Under the pieces are notes generated by a model, which worked only from the letters and a program-made list of their open reading frames with translations, searched no databases and was not told where the DNA came from. From contig JANQEE010000007.1 of NCBI GenBank assembly GCA_028278525.1, positions 1 to 62,059 on the forward strand: a stretch of 62,059 nt of DNA, in the 5' to 3' direction. The stretch's first letter is position 1. Each line of letters begins with the position of its first letter. Positions 16,306 to 25,547 of the stretch are shown in pieces. Position numbers and translations under genes: made by a program. The DNA comes from Minwuiaceae bacterium. Lineage in GTDB: Bacteria; Pseudomonadota; Alphaproteobacteria; Minwuiales; Minwuiaceae.

Positions 16306-16866
16306 TTACGCCCGGTAGTACGGATTGCTCCCCCCGGCGTGATCCGTCACGTCCAACACCGCCGTAATCGACGGCACCGCGTGTTTGATCTCCACCTCGA
16401 CGCCCTGCTTCAGCGTCGCTTCCGCCATGCCGCAGCCCTGGCAGCCGCCTTCCAGCCGGATATAGACGGTGTCGTCTTGCACATCGACCAGCGAGATGCG
16501 GCCGCCATGGGCGGCGACCGCCGGATTGATCCGCTCCTCCAGCACTTGCCTCACGGCAACGCCCGTCGGTGTTTCCAGGCCGGGCTTCGGAATCGCATCG
16601 CGCCAGTCCAGCACATCCTGCACTTCGGGCATGAAATGACGGATCATGTTGGCGATGCCGGACAACAGCGACATCCCCGGGCCCTGGAGATCCAGATAGG
16701 CGACGCCGTCCTTGAACCCGTGCAGCCTGACAGCACCGCCGCTCCGCTCCACTGCTGGACGGATCCGTGTCGCTATCAACTCTTCCAGCCGCGCAATTGT
16801 CTCGCCCGCCGCCTCGTCGAAGCCGATCTCGATTGGCTCGTCGGCATTCTCGTTTTCAGTGACCAT
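16306..16866 (-). CDS. NifU-family protein with a degenerate first domain
   Basis: A 186-residue protein made of two NifU C-terminal-like (Nfu) domains. The second (about 100–175) has the Fe-S scaffold pair Cys142-x2-Cys145 in GGCQGCGMA, preceded by VRQVLEERINPAVAAHGG. The first (about 22–85) repeats the pattern (IATRIRPAVERSGG, VAYLDLQG) but has GPGMSLLS where the cysteines should be, so it cannot hold a cluster by the usual ligands. A dimer through the second domain could still bridge a 4Fe-4S cluster for delivery to target enzymes. It lies 42 bases downstream of the TlpA-like gene on the same strand. Confidence 0.85.
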   Translation of the reverse strand: MVTENENADEPIEIGFDEAAGETIARLEELIATRIRPAVERSGGAVRLHGFKDGVAYLDLQGPGMSLLSGIANMIRHFMPEVQDVLDWRDAIPKPGLETPTGVAVRQVLEERINPAVAAHGGRISLVDVQDDTVYIRLEGGCQGCGMAEATLKQGVEVEIKHAVPSITAVLDVTDHAGGSNPYYRA

Positions 16867-16908
16867 CGGCCCGCCTTGTTGTCTTAAGAAGAGTAAGTAT
16901 ACAGCGGC

Positions 16909-17520
16909 TCAGCCGGCTGATTTGCCTTCGCCGGCGGCTTCCTGCAGCGCCGGTTTGCCACCTGCCCGGCCGATGAAATGCTTCATCAGCGCGACAGCCT
17001 CGGCGGAATCCCACTCCGCCGGGCCGATCAGGCGTCCCAATTCCATGCCGTCGGCGCCGACCAGGAAGGTGGTCGGCAGGCCGAATGACTTGAAGGCCCG
17101 CCCCGCCTTCGTGGTCTTGTCGACATAAGGCGTCAGGTTCTTCAGGCCGATTTCGTCGAAGAATTCCAGCACCTTGGGCATGCCGCCGCGGTCCAGCGCG
17201 AGGACCAGCACCATGAAGTCCTCGCCGCCCAGATCCGCCTGCAGCCGGTCCAGCCCCGGCATCTCGTGGCGGCAGGGGCCGCACCAGGTGGCCCAGAGGT
17301 TGACCAGGACCACCTTGCCCTTGAAATCCGCCAGGCTGAGCTGCCGCCCGTCGCGGTCCGCGAAGGGCGCCTCCGGCACTGGTTTGGGGGTTCCATGCAC
17401 GGTAAAGTTCTGCATCGCGCCGGTCGCCAGGGCAGCGACCCTTTCGGCTGCGCCAGCCGTGCCCGATACCAGCAGAAAACCTGCGATAAACAGAGCCGAA
17501 ACCGTGTATTTTGTGCCCAT
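16909..17520 (-). CDS. TlpA-like periplasmic thiol-disulfide oxidoreductase
   Basis: A 203-residue thioredoxin-fold protein exported by a Sec signal peptide (hydrophobic core about 6–20, cleavage likely after the Ala-rich stretch near 24). The active site is WCGPC with Cys80 and Cys83, in the TlpA/ResE-type context [14 protein letters not shown], and the cis-proline lies in GLPTTFLV near 145. Such proteins reduce disulfides in the periplasm, often for cytochrome c or oxidase maturation, but no such gene is adjacent here. Its start codon is only 20 bases from the divergent argH start, so each promoter must lie inside or overlap the other gene. Confidence 0.88.
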   Translation of the reverse strand: MGTKYTVSALFIAGFLLVSGTAGAAERVAALATGAMQNFTVHGTPKPVPEAPFADRDGRQLSLADFKGKVVLVNLWATWCGPCRHEMPGLDRLQADLGGEDFMVLVLALDRGGMPKVLEFFDEIGLKNLTPYVDKTTKAGRAFKSFGLPTTFLVGADGMELGRLIGPAEWDSAEAVALMKHFIGRAGGKPALQEAAGEGKSAG

Positions 17521-17540
17521 GACGTTTTGGAACCTGACCG

Positions 17541-18950
17541 ATGAACGACAATACCAATAATCCGCCTGCCCGGGCCAACCTGATGTGGGGCGGCCGGTTC
17601 GAAGCCGGCCCGGCCGAGGTCATGGAGCGCATCAACCCGTCGATCGATTTCGACAGGCGGATGTACGCGCAGGACATCGCCGGATCGCGGGCGCATTGTA
17701 GCATGTTGGTCGCGTGCGGCGTCTTAACAAGGGAAGACGGCGACGCCATTCTCGGCGGGCTGGAGACAATTCTTCGTGAGATCGAGGCCGGCGACTTCGC
17801 CTACGACCGGGCGCTGGAGGACATTCACATGAATGTCGAGGCCAGGCTTAAGGCGCTGATCGGCGACGCCGCAGGCCGCCTGCATACCGGCCGGTCGCGC
17901 AACGACCAGGTGGCGACCGACTTCAAGCTCTGGGTCCGCGACGCCATCGACCGCATCGACGCCGGCCTGAAAGACCTGCAATCGGCCCTGCTCGCCCAGG
18001 CGGAGACGCATGCGGACACTGTAATGCCCGGCTTCACCCACCTGCAGGCCGCGCAGCCGGTCACCTTCGGCCACCACATGATGGCCTATGTCGAGATGTT
18101 CGGCCGCGACCGGGGACGGATGGCCGACTGCCGGAAACGCCTGAACGAAAGCCCGCTCGGCGCCGCGGCGCTGGCCGGCACCTCGTTTCCCATCGACCGC
18201 GACATGACCGCCTCGGCCCTCGGCTTCGACCGGCCCGCGGCGAACTCGCTGGACGCCGTGTCGGACCGCGACTTCGCCATGGAATACCTGTCCGCGGCCT
18301 CGATCGCCGCCGTGCACCTGTCGCGCCTTGCCGAGGAGCTGTTCATCTGGTCGTCGGCGCAGTTCCGCTTCGTCGAACTGTCGGACGCCTTCACCACCGG
18401 CTCGTCGATCATGCCGCAGAAGAAGAACCCGGACGCGGCCGAACTGGTGCGCGGCAAGGCCGGCCGCATCGTCGGCGCGCTTAACGGCACCTTGATGATG
18501 ATGAAGGGCCTGCCGCTCGCTTTCTGCAAGGACATGCAGGAGGACAAGGAGGCGCTGTTCGACGCCGCCGACAACCTGGAACTCTGCGTCGCCGCGACCG
18601 CCGGCATGGTCGCCGACCTGAAGGCCAACAAGGCGGTGCTCGCCGCCGCCGCGGGCGAAGGTTTCACCACGGCGACCGACCTCGCGGACTGGCTGGTCCG
18701 GGTACTCGGCCGGCCGTTCCGTGACGCCCACCATGTCTCGGGCTCGCTTGTGCGGCTGGCGGAAAAAAAGGGCTGCGGCCTGGAGGATCTGTCGCTCGCC
18801 GAGATGCAGGAAGTGGAATCCGGCATCACCGAAGACATATATACGGTTCTGGGGGTCGAAAACTCGACGCAGAGCCGGCAAAGCTATGGCGGCACCGCCC
18901 CGGAACGGGTGCGCGAGCAGATCGCGCGCTGGAAGGAACGCCTCGCATGA
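17541..18950 (+). CDS. argH: Argininosuccinate lyase
   Basis: Cleaves argininosuccinate to arginine and fumarate, the last step of arginine synthesis. The 469 residues contain all fumarase/ASL superfamily regions: LMWGGRF near the N-terminus, [13 protein letters not shown] at about 114–126, [16 protein letters not shown] at about 160–175, and the signature [12 protein letters not shown] at about 289–300, whose serine is the catalytic base on the mobile loop. Only a weak GGAA stands before the ATG. The stop overlaps the start of the small lipoprotein gene (ATGA), and lysA follows, the usual alphaproteobacterial order. Confidence 0.97.
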   Translation: MNDNTNNPPARANLMWGGRFEAGPAEVMERINPSIDFDRRMYAQDIAGSRAHCSMLVACGVLTREDGDAILGGLETILREIEAGDFAYDRALEDIHMNVEARLKALIGDAAGRLHTGRSRNDQVATDFKLWVRDAIDRIDAGLKDLQSALLAQAETHADTVMPGFTHLQAAQPVTFGHHMMAYVEMFGRDRGRMADCRKRLNESPLGAAALAGTSFPIDRDMTASALGFDRPAANSLDAVSDRDFAMEYLSAASIAAVHLSRLAEELFIWSSAQFRFVELSDAFTTGSSIMPQKKNPDAAELVRGKAGRIVGALNGTLMMMKGLPLAFCKDMQEDKEALFDAADNLELCVAATAGMVADLKANKAVLAAAAGEGFTTATDLADWLVRVLGRPFRDAHHVSGSLVRLAEKKGCGLEDLSLAEMQEVESGITEDIYTVLGVENSTQSRQSYGGTAPERVREQIARWKERLA

Positions 18951-19096
18951 GCCGCAACGTTGCTGTTTTGCTGATCGGACTGCTGCTGACAGGCATTCTC
19001 GCCGCCTGCGGCAAGAAAGGCGATCTGGAGCGTCCTCCGGGCGCCCAACCGGCAGCTGCCCAGGACACGACCGACAACAAGAAAAGGAAGCCCTGA
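18947..19096 (+). CDS. lptM: Small lipoprotein LptM-like
   Basis: A 49-residue lipoprotein. The N-terminal signal ends in the lipobox LAAC, so the mature protein starts at Cys20 and should be lipidated. The mature N-terminus [12 protein letters not shown] matches the LptM (YifL) pattern CGxKGxLxxP. In E. coli LptM helps oxidative maturation of LptD in the outer-membrane LPS translocon. The remainder is a short hydrophilic, lysine-ended tail. The start overlaps the argH stop by four bases and lysA begins eight bases after its stop, the conserved argH–lptM–lysA arrangement, which strongly supports this very short gene. Confidence 0.85.
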   Translation: MSRNVAVLLIGLLLTGILAACGKKGDLERPPGAQPAAAQDTTDNKKRKP

Positions 19097-19103
19097 GGCC
19101 GCC

Positions 19104-20390
19104 ATGCATCATTTTGCGTACAAAGAAGGCGAACTTCACGCCGAAGACGTGCCGATCGGCGACATTGCCGACGCGGTCGGCACGCCCTTCTACGTCTATT
19201 CTTCGGCCACGCTGGAACGCCACTATAAAGTATTCGCGGGCGCCTTCGACGGCGTGCCGTCGGGCGTGTTCTATTCGGTCAAAGCCAATTCCAACTTGGC
19301 CGTGATCCGTACCTTTGCGGACCTCGGCGCCGGCGCCGACATCGTCTCCGAGGGCGAGATGCGGCGGGCCCTCGCGGCCGGCGTCCCCGCCGACCGGATC
19401 GTCTTTTCCGGCGTCGGCAAGACCCGCGCCGAGATGGCCGCCGCGCTGGAGGCGGGGGTGCTGCAGTTCAACGTCGAGTCGGAGCCGGAGCTGGAAGCTT
19501 TGAGCGAGATCGCCGTCGCCCGCAACGCGACCGCCCCGATCACCATCCGCGTCAATCCGGATGTGGATGCCGAGACCCATCCCAACATCAGCACCGGCAG
19601 AAGCGACAACAAGTTCGGCATTCCCTGGAGCCGGGCGCGCGACGTTTACGCCCGCGCCGCCGCCCTGCCCGGTATCGAGGTGGTCGGCGCCGACGTCCAT
19701 ATCGGCTCGCAAATCACACAGCTTGCACCGTTCGAGGCCGCGTTCCGCCGCGTCGCCGAACTGGTCTACGACCTGCGCGAGGACGGCCACAAGATCGACC
19801 GGCTCGACCTCGGCGGCGGCCTCGGCATCCCCTACGATACGGGGGAGCCACCGCACCCGGACGACTACGCCGCGATGGTCAAGCGCGTGGTCGGCAACAT
19901 CGGCTGCACGTTGCAGTTCGAACCCGGGCGCATGCTGGTCGGCAATGCCGGCCTTTTGGTCTGTCGGATAATCTATGTGAAACAGGGCGAAAGCCGCACT
20001 TTCGCGGTGCTGGACGGCGCCATGAACGACCTGATGCGCCCGGCCCTCTACCAGGCGCATCACGACATCCTGCCGGTCCGCGAGCCGGCGGCGGATGCGA
20101 CCCGTGCGCCCGTTGATCTGGTCGGGCCGATCTGCGAATCCACCGACACCTTTGCAACAAATCGTGAAATGCCGCTGCTCGCCGCCGATGATATGTTGGT
20201 TTTCTGTACCGCCGGCGCTTACGGAGCGGTCATGTCTTCGACCTACAATACACGGCCGTTGGTGCCGGAAGTGATGGTCCGCGGCGACGATTTCGCGGTT
20301 GTGCGCGATCGCATGCCCGTGGATGACATCCTGGCGCTCGACCGGTTGACGCCCTGGCAGGAAGCCGGCGCAAGACGTGGTGCTGCCTAA
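19104..20390 (+). CDS. lysA: Diaminopimelate decarboxylase
   Basis: PLP-dependent decarboxylation of meso-diaminopimelate to lysine. The 428 residues have the fold III alanine-racemase barrel, with the PLP lysine Lys60 in YSVKANSN, HIGSQI at about 199–204, the phosphate-binding GGGLGIPYD (about 234–242), EPGRM (about 273–277) and the active-site CESTDTF at about 343–349, whose cysteine comes from the partner subunit, then YN near the end. Complete and of normal length. It belongs to the argH–lptM–lysA–TIGR02302 cluster. Confidence 0.97.
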   Translation: MHHFAYKEGELHAEDVPIGDIADAVGTPFYVYSSATLERHYKVFAGAFDGVPSGVFYSVKANSNLAVIRTFADLGAGADIVSEGEMRRALAAGVPADRIVFSGVGKTRAEMAAALEAGVLQFNVESEPELEALSEIAVARNATAPITIRVNPDVDAETHPNISTGRSDNKFGIPWSRARDVYARAAALPGIEVVGADVHIGSQITQLAPFEAAFRRVAELVYDLREDGHKIDRLDLGGGLGIPYDTGEPPHPDDYAAMVKRVVGNIGCTLQFEPGRMLVGNAGLLVCRIIYVKQGESRTFAVLDGAMNDLMRPALYQAHHDILPVREPAADATRAPVDLVGPICESTDTFATNREMPLLAADDMLVFCTAGAYGAVMSSTYNTRPLVPEVMVRGDDFAVVRDRMPVDDILALDRLTPWQEAGARRGAA

Positions 20391-20405
20391 AACGAGAGTT
20401 TGCTT

Positions 20406-22889
20406 ATGAGAACCGGCAATTCCCTGGAACGCCTGCTCGGACAACGGCTTTTTCTTGCCCGGCTCGCGATCCTTTGGGAAGGGCTGTGGCCCAGGCTCTG
20501 GCCGTCGGTCGCCGTCGTCGGGGCTTTTGTGGCTCTCTCGCTACTCGATTTCTGGGCCTATCTGCCGGGCTGGCTCCATGCTCTGGGCTTGATCGGCTTC
20601 GCGATATTGCTGGGCATCGCCCTCTGGCGCGGCCTGCGTGACCTGGTCCTGCCGGGCCAGAACGCGGCCAGGCGGCGGCTGGAACTCAACAGCGACGTCG
20701 CGCACCGCCCGCTCACCGTGCTCGACGACGAATTGGCGACCGGCCTCCGCGACCCCGCCGCGCAGGCGCTCTGGAAACTGCACCAGAAGCGCATGCGGGA
20801 GGCGCTGAAGGCGCTCCGCGTCGGCCTGCCGCGCGCCGGCCTCGCGCCCTACGATCCGCGCGGCTTACGCGCCGTGCTCGGCATCGCGCTGTTTGTCGGC
20901 GTCATGGCCGCCGGCACGGACGGCCTGAACCGGATCGCGGCGGCGTTCACGCCCAATGTGGTGCCGCCGCCGGCCGCGCCGCCCGTGCTGGACGCCTGGA
21001 TCAATCCGCCGGCCTATACCGGGCTGCCGCCGGTCTTCCTGACCCGCACGGACAGCCCCACGGCGCCGCCGCTGTCTATTCCCACCGGCAGCAAATTGCT
21101 GGCCCGGCTGCATGGCGGCGGCGGACCGGCAACGGTAACCCTTGGGCCGGACGAGCATGCCTTCGATCCGATCGACCCCGCCAATCAGCAGATCGAGGTG
21201 GAGATCACCGGCGGCGACCGTCTGTCCTTCGCCCAGGAAAACCGCGAACTCGCTGCCTGGCCGCTGACCGTCGTTCCCGATCTGCCGCCGACCGTCGACC
21301 ATGCGCAGCTGCCGCAGGAGACCGTGCGCAAATCGCTCCGCCTGTCGTTCACGGCCGCCGACGACTACGGCCTGACGGACGTGACCGCCAGCTTCACCCG
21401 CGACGGCCAAACGGAGACGCTGGAGATCGACCTGCCGCTGCCCGGCCTGCACCTTCGTGAAGCGACCAACGCCACCTACCGCGACCTGACGCCGCATCCC
21501 TGGGCCGGTTTGCCCGTGACCCTGGTGCTCAGGGCCAGGGACGATCTCGGCCAGATCGGCGAGAGCGAGCCGATCGATCTGGTGCTGCCGGAGCGCACAT
21601 TCACCCACCCGGTCGCCCGCGCCTTGATCGAACAGCGCAAGCAACTGACCCTCGACCCGACGCAGCGCACCATCGTCGCCCGCGCACTGGACGCTATTTC
21701 GAAACTGCCCAAGGACTTCAACGACGACGCCACCGCCTATCTCGCGATGCGCAGTGCGCGGTCCCGCCTGTTGCACGATCAAAGCGACGAGGCGATCGAG
21801 GAAGTCCAGCAGATGCTGTGGGAAACCGCGCTCCGCCTCGAAGACGGCATGCTTTCCATTGCCGAACGCAACCTGCGGGAGGCGCAGCAGGCGCTGATGG
21901 ACGCCCTGGCGCGCAACGCCTCCGACGAAGAGATCGAACGCCTGATGGACGAGCTCCAGGCGGCTATGGAGGAGTTCCTTCAGGCCCTGGCCGAGCAGGC
22001 GCAGCGCCAGGCGGAACGCGGCCAGCCGATGGAGGAGATCGACCCCAACGCCCAGCAGCTCGATTCCGAATCCCTACAGGAAATGCTGGACCGCGCCCGC
22101 GAACTCAGCCGGTCCGGCGCGCGCGATGCGGCGCGCGACATGCTCTCCCAGCTCCAGAATATGCTGGAGAATCTGAAAGCCGGCCGGATGGCGCAAAATC
22201 CGGGCCAGCAGCAGGGCGAGCAGATGTTGAACGAGCTCGGCGACCTGATGCGCCAGCAGCAGGACCTGCTGGACCGCACCTTCCGCGAATCCCAGAACGG
22301 CCGCGGTATGCGTCCGGGCCAGCAGATGCCGCGCAACGGCCAGCCCGGTCAACCCGGCCAGCGTGGCAACATGCCGCAGCGCGGCCAGGAAGGGCAGGAC
22401 ATGTTCGGCCCCAACGGCATGACCGCGCAGCAGGAATCGCTGCGCCGCCAGCTTGGCGACCTGATGCGCCGGCTCGGCGAAGGCATGGGCGACATTCCCC
22501 GCCCGCTCGGCCGCGCCGAACGGTCGATGCGGGAGGCGCGCGAGTCCCTGGAAATGGGCGAGCCCGGCGGCGCCGTCGGCCCGCAAAGCGACGCCATGGA
22601 CCAGATGCGCCAGGGCGCCGAATCCATGATGCAGGAAATGATGCAGCGCTTCGGCCAATCCGGTCAGGAAGGCGAGGCCCCGTTCGGCCGCGCCGGCGGC
22701 GAAGACGAAGACCCGCTGGGCCGGCCGCTCGGCGCCCAGTGGGATTACGGCGACAGCGTCGACGTGCCCGACAAGATGGACCTACAGCGGGCTCGCGAGA
22801 TCCTGGAGGAGCTCTACCGCCGCTCCGGACAGCGCAACCGCACACAGGACGAGCTTGACTACATCGACCGCCTGCTGAAGCGGTTCTGA
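20406..22889 (+). CDS. TIGR02302/DUF4175 family large membrane-associated protein
   Basis: An 827-residue protein of the alphaproteobacterial TIGR02302 family, function unknown. Two N-terminal hydrophobic helices (about 25–75) and a third near 160 anchor it in the inner membrane. A beta-rich periplasmic-type region (about 190–410, with repeated PP-rich turns) follows, then a long helical, coiled-coil-like region from about 440. The C-terminal third is very rich in Gln, Met, Gly and Glu (RQQQDLLDRTFRES, GQPGQPGQRGN), low complexity. The ATG at 20406 is preferred over a TTG two codons earlier. It lies just behind lysA, as usual in this class. Confidence 0.85.
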   Translation: MRTGNSLERLLGQRLFLARLAILWEGLWPRLWPSVAVVGAFVALSLLDFWAYLPGWLHALGLIGFAILLGIALWRGLRDLVLPGQNAARRRLELNSDVAHRPLTVLDDELATGLRDPAAQALWKLHQKRMREALKALRVGLPRAGLAPYDPRGLRAVLGIALFVGVMAAGTDGLNRIAAAFTPNVVPPPAAPPVLDAWINPPAYTGLPPVFLTRTDSPTAPPLSIPTGSKLLARLHGGGGPATVTLGPDEHAFDPIDPANQQIEVEITGGDRLSFAQENRELAAWPLTVVPDLPPTVDHAQLPQETVRKSLRLSFTAADDYGLTDVTASFTRDGQTETLEIDLPLPGLHLREATNATYRDLTPHPWAGLPVTLVLRARDDLGQIGESEPIDLVLPERTFTHPVARALIEQRKQLTLDPTQRTIVARALDAISKLPKDFNDDATAYLAMRSARSRLLHDQSDEAIEEVQQMLWETALRLEDGMLSIAERNLREAQQALMDALARNASDEEIERLMDELQAAMEEFLQALAEQAQRQAERGQPMEEIDPNAQQLDSESLQEMLDRARELSRSGARDAARDMLSQLQNMLENLKAGRMAQNPGQQQGEQMLNELGDLMRQQQDLLDRTFRESQNGRGMRPGQQMPRNGQPGQPGQRGNMPQRGQEGQDMFGPNGMTAQQESLRRQLGDLMRRLGEGMGDIPRPLGRAERSMREARESLEMGEPGGAVGPQSDAMDQMRQGAESMMQEMMQRFGQSGQEGEAPFGRAGGEDEDPLGRPLGAQWDYGDSVDVPDKMDLQRAREILEELYRRSGQRNRTQDELDYIDRLLKRF

Positions 22890-22904
22890 TTCCTCTTTTT
22901 GGGC

Positions 22905-23273
22905 CTAGCCAGCCCGCTCCCCCAGCGCTTCCGCCACCTTGGCCGCCATTTCCTCTATGGTGAACGGCTTCATCATCACGTCGTGTACCAACAGGTTCAG
23001 GTTATGCGCCCGCTCGCGCTGCGCCGCGTAGCCGGTCATCATCAGGATCCGCATCTCCGGAAAGTCCTTCGACGCCTTCAGTGCCAGCGCGATGCCGTCC
23101 ATTACCGGCATCATGATGTCGGTGACCAGCAGGTCGTAGGGCGCGGCGGTAAGTTCCTGCAAAGCCGCGGCGCCGTCCGCCACGGCTTTCACCTCGTGGC
23201 CGTTATGCTCCAGGGCGCGGCGCACGAATTCCCGCACCGCCTTTTCGTCCTCGGCCAGCAGGATCCGCGCCAT
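22905..23273 (-). CDS. cpdR: CpdR-like single-domain response regulator
   Basis: A 122-residue stand-alone receiver domain close to Caulobacter CpdR, which when unphosphorylated binds ClpXP and localises it for cell-cycle proteolysis. The acid pocket is Glu8/Asp9, the phosphoacceptor is Asp52 in LLVTDIMMPVMDG, the switch Thr is in MMTGYAAQRERAHNL (about 81–95), and the conserved lysine is in MMKPF (about 100–104). There is no output domain. The RERAHNLN region and the MARILLAEDE start are the parts most like CpdR. It lies two bases downstream of hpt on the same strand, so the two are very likely co-transcribed. CckA and ChpT, its expected phosphate donors, are not in the window. Confidence 0.85.
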   Translation of the reverse strand: MARILLAEDEKAVREFVRRALEHNGHEVKAVADGAAALQELTAAPYDLLVTDIMMPVMDGIALALKASKDFPEMRILMMTGYAAQRERAHNLNLLVHDVMMKPFTIEEMAAKVAEALGERAG

Positions 23274-23275
23274 GG

Positions 23276-23821
23276 TCAGGCCGGCTTTTGCTTGAGAATG
23301 CCGATATACGGCAGTTCGCGGAAATAGTGGGCGTAATCCAGGCCGTAGCCGACCACGAATTCATCCGGGCAGACGAATCCGACATAGTCGGCCTCGACCT
23401 CGGCCACCCGCTGGTTCGGCTTGTCCAGCAGGATGCAGAGCCGCACCGACTTGGCGCCCCGGTCCAGCAGCATTCGCTTGGCGAACGCCAGGGTGCGGCC
23501 GGACTCCAGGATATCGTCGATCAGCAGGATCTCCCGGCCCTCGACCTCGTCGCGCAGATCGCGCTGCACCGTGACCGAGCCCGAGCTTTCGGTCCCCGTG
23601 CCGTAGGACGATAGCGTCATGAAATCGATCTGCGGCCGGACGCCGGCCGCATGCATCGCGCGAATCAGGTCAGCGGCGAACACGAAGCTGCCCTTCAGGA
23701 TCGCCACCACCAGAAGCTCGCGGCCCATCTCACCCGCGATCTCCACCGCCAGTTCGCGGTTGCGGCGCTCTATTTCGGCGCTGGAGAACAGAACCTCCAC
23801 CTCGGATCCTTCCGCGTTCAT
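23276..23821 (-). CDS. hpt: Hypoxanthine phosphoribosyltransferase
   Basis: Purine salvage: joins hypoxanthine (or guanine) with PRPP to give IMP or GMP. The 181-residue type I PRTase has the PRPP-binding motif EILLIDDILESGRTL at about 95–109, the flexible-loop segment LSSYGTGTESSG (about 70–81), GSFVFAADLIRAM (about 44–56) and the late VGYGLDYAHYFRELPYIG, which closes the base pocket. Normal length. Directly upstream of cpdR in one transcription unit. Confidence 0.94.
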   Translation of the reverse strand: MNAEGSEVEVLFSSAEIERRNRELAVEIAGEMGRELLVVAILKGSFVFAADLIRAMHAAGVRPQIDFMTLSSYGTGTESSGSVTVQRDLRDEVEGREILLIDDILESGRTLAFAKRMLLDRGAKSVRLCILLDKPNQRVAEVEADYVGFVCPDEFVVGYGLDYAHYFRELPYIGILKQKPA

Positions 23822-23866
23822 CCGTTACCCGGCCTCTGCTGTCGTCATTGTTTCTGCAACCTTACG

Positions 23867-24691
23867 CTACCGGCTCGCCTCGATATCGTCATCCAGGAAC
23901 GTCACGGACATATCCCGCGCCGCCGCCGGCGGGTCGCTCAACTGCGTCGTGAAGGTCGTAATCGCGCCCGGCGCAATCTGAATGTCGTCGGGAATGGCGG
24001 TCCAGTGATGGATTTCCTTCGCGCCCGCGTCGCGCAGCGCGATGCGAATGCGGGGGACCGGGCGCATCTCCGCCGTGACGTTCACCACCTCGCCGGCCAC
24101 CCGCAGCACCGGCTTGCCGGCGACCACCGCCGTGCTATGGCTGAGGTTGCGCAGCTCCAGGCCGACCTTGTTCTCGGGCTCGCCGCTGGCCGGCATCAGT
24201 TCGTAGAGCCGCGCCGCCGGCGGCCAGAACTGCACGATCTGCTCGCGGCCGAAAAAGACGCCGGTCACGACCCCGACGACAACGACCACCAGCGCGACCC
24301 AGCCGACGGTATTGGTCCGGCTCCGCTCCGGCCGCACTGCGGGCAGATTCGTTTTGTTGGAACGCACCTTTTCGCGCAGGCTTTTCGGCTGGACGTCACC
24401 CGGATCCGGAATTTCCGTGCGTGTCGCCGCCTCGACGTCTTCAGTTTCGTCGGCATCCGCCTCGGCCGAATCGGCCTCATCGGTGTCTGGCCGCTCGGAA
24501 TCGTCTGGTTCGGCGCTCGGTTCCGGGGTGGGAGACGGGGCAGGTGCGGGCTCGGCGTCCGGATCGGGCGGCGGCGGGTCGGCGTGCCAGGTGTGGCTGC
24601 ATTTGGCGCAGCGGACGGTACGCCCGGTCGCGCCCAACGCCGCCGGATCAACAAGATAGCGCGTTGCGCAAGACGGGCAGCTTAATATCAT
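23867..24691 (-). CDS. Zinc-ribbon and DUF3426 membrane protein
   Basis: A 274-residue protein with an MJ0042-type zinc ribbon at the N-terminus (Cys5-x2-Cys8 and Cys28-x2-Cys31), then a long acidic and proline-rich linker (about 38–100), one transmembrane helix (about 130–147) and a C-terminal DUF3426 domain with a beta-rich, FxxG-type pattern. The ribbon is cytoplasmic and the DUF3426 domain periplasmic by this topology. The role is unknown; relatives are widespread in proteobacteria. The ATG at 24691 starts at the ribbon; the longer open frame upstream overlaps the divergent ftsE control region and is rejected. Confidence 0.83.
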   Translation of the reverse strand: MILSCPSCATRYLVDPAALGATGRTVRCAKCSHTWHADPPPPDPDAEPAPAPSPTPEPSAEPDDSERPDTDEADSAEADADETEDVEAATRTEIPDPGDVQPKSLREKVRSNKTNLPAVRPERSRTNTVGWVALVVVVVGVVTGVFFGREQIVQFWPPAARLYELMPASGEPENKVGLELRNLSHSTAVVAGKPVLRVAGEVVNVTAEMRPVPRIRIALRDAGAKEIHHWTAIPDDIQIAPGAITTFTTQLSDPPAAARDMSVTFLDDDIEASR

Positions 24692-24836
24692 CGCAAAAAG
24701 AGTTATTCTCCACCCGGCGAAGACCTTATAGGTGTTTGCGGGCGATAGGCAAGATAGAGCAAAGAGCGGCGGGATCATGTATACCGCTTTCGCTTGGTCG
24801 AAATGACCGTTTTCGATTCGCCGCGCGATACAACTA

Positions 24837-25547
24837 ATGGCCGAAAATTCCAGTGTCATAGCATTTCGAAACGTCGGCTTGCGCTACGGCATGGGCCCGG
24901 AAGTCCTGTGCGACATCAATTTCGCGCTGCAGCCGGGCTCGTTCCATTTCCTTACCGGGCCGAGCGGCGCCGGCAAGTCCTCGCTGCTCAAACTGATGTA
25001 TCTGGCGCACCGGCCGACCCGCGGTCTGGTCACCCTGTTCGACGAAGACGTGGCCAAGGTGGTGCGCGACCGCCTGCCGTTGCTGCGGCGGCGAATCGGC
25101 GTGGTTTTTCAGGACTTTCGCCTGCTCGACCACCTGACGGCGCTGGAAAACGTCGCGCTGCCGCTACGCCTGGCCGGCGGTGTCAGCGATTCCGACATCC
25201 AGAGTTACGTGGCCGAGTTGCTGACCTGGGTTGGCCTCGGCGACCAGATGCACGCCAAACCGCCGGTCCTCTCCGGCGGCGAGCAGCAGCGCGTCGCCAT
25301 CGCGCGCGCCGTGATCACCCGGCCCAAACTGCTGTTGGCCGACGAGCCGACGGGCAATGTCGACAACAATATGGGCCGGCGCCTGCTGCACCTGTTCGCG
25401 CAGTTGAACAAACTCGGCACCACCGTCGTCATCGCAACCCACGACGAGGACATGGTCGCCCGGTTCGGCCACCCCCGGCTGCAGCTCGACAACGGTCAGA
25501 TCGTGGATCCCTCCGGCGCCTCGAAATCCGGCGCGGGGGCGGCCTGA
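24837..25547 (+). CDS. ftsE: Cell division ABC ATPase FtsE
   Basis: The ATPase of the FtsEX complex, which links the Z-ring to activation of periplasmic peptidoglycan amidases or their activators. The 236-residue chain has Walker A GPSGAGKSS at 41–49, a Q-loop in VVFQDFRLLDHLT (about 90–102), signature LSGGEQQR (about 143–150), Walker B LLLADEPTGN (about 165–174) and the switch His in ATHDED. The ftsX start follows the ftsE stop with no gap. It is divergent from the zinc-ribbon gene, with 145 bases between. Confidence 0.95.
   Translation: MAENSSVIAFRNVGLRYGMGPEVLCDINFALQPGSFHFLTGPSGAGKSSLLKLMYLAHRPTRGLVTLFDEDVAKVVRDRLPLLRRRIGVVFQDFRLLDHLTALENVALPLRLAGGVSDSDIQSYVAELLTWVGLGDQMHAKPPVLSGGEQQRVAIARAVITRPKLLLADEPTGNVDNNMGRRLLHLFAQLNKLGTTVVIATHDEDMVARFGHPRLQLDNGQIVDPSGASKSGAGAA

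Noticed and set aside
17724..20444. A 906-residue reading frame on the minus strand across argH–lysA
   Set aside because: It is the shadow of argH, lptM and lysA; high GC makes long antisense frames common. Its sequence is His/Arg/Gly-rich with no domains.
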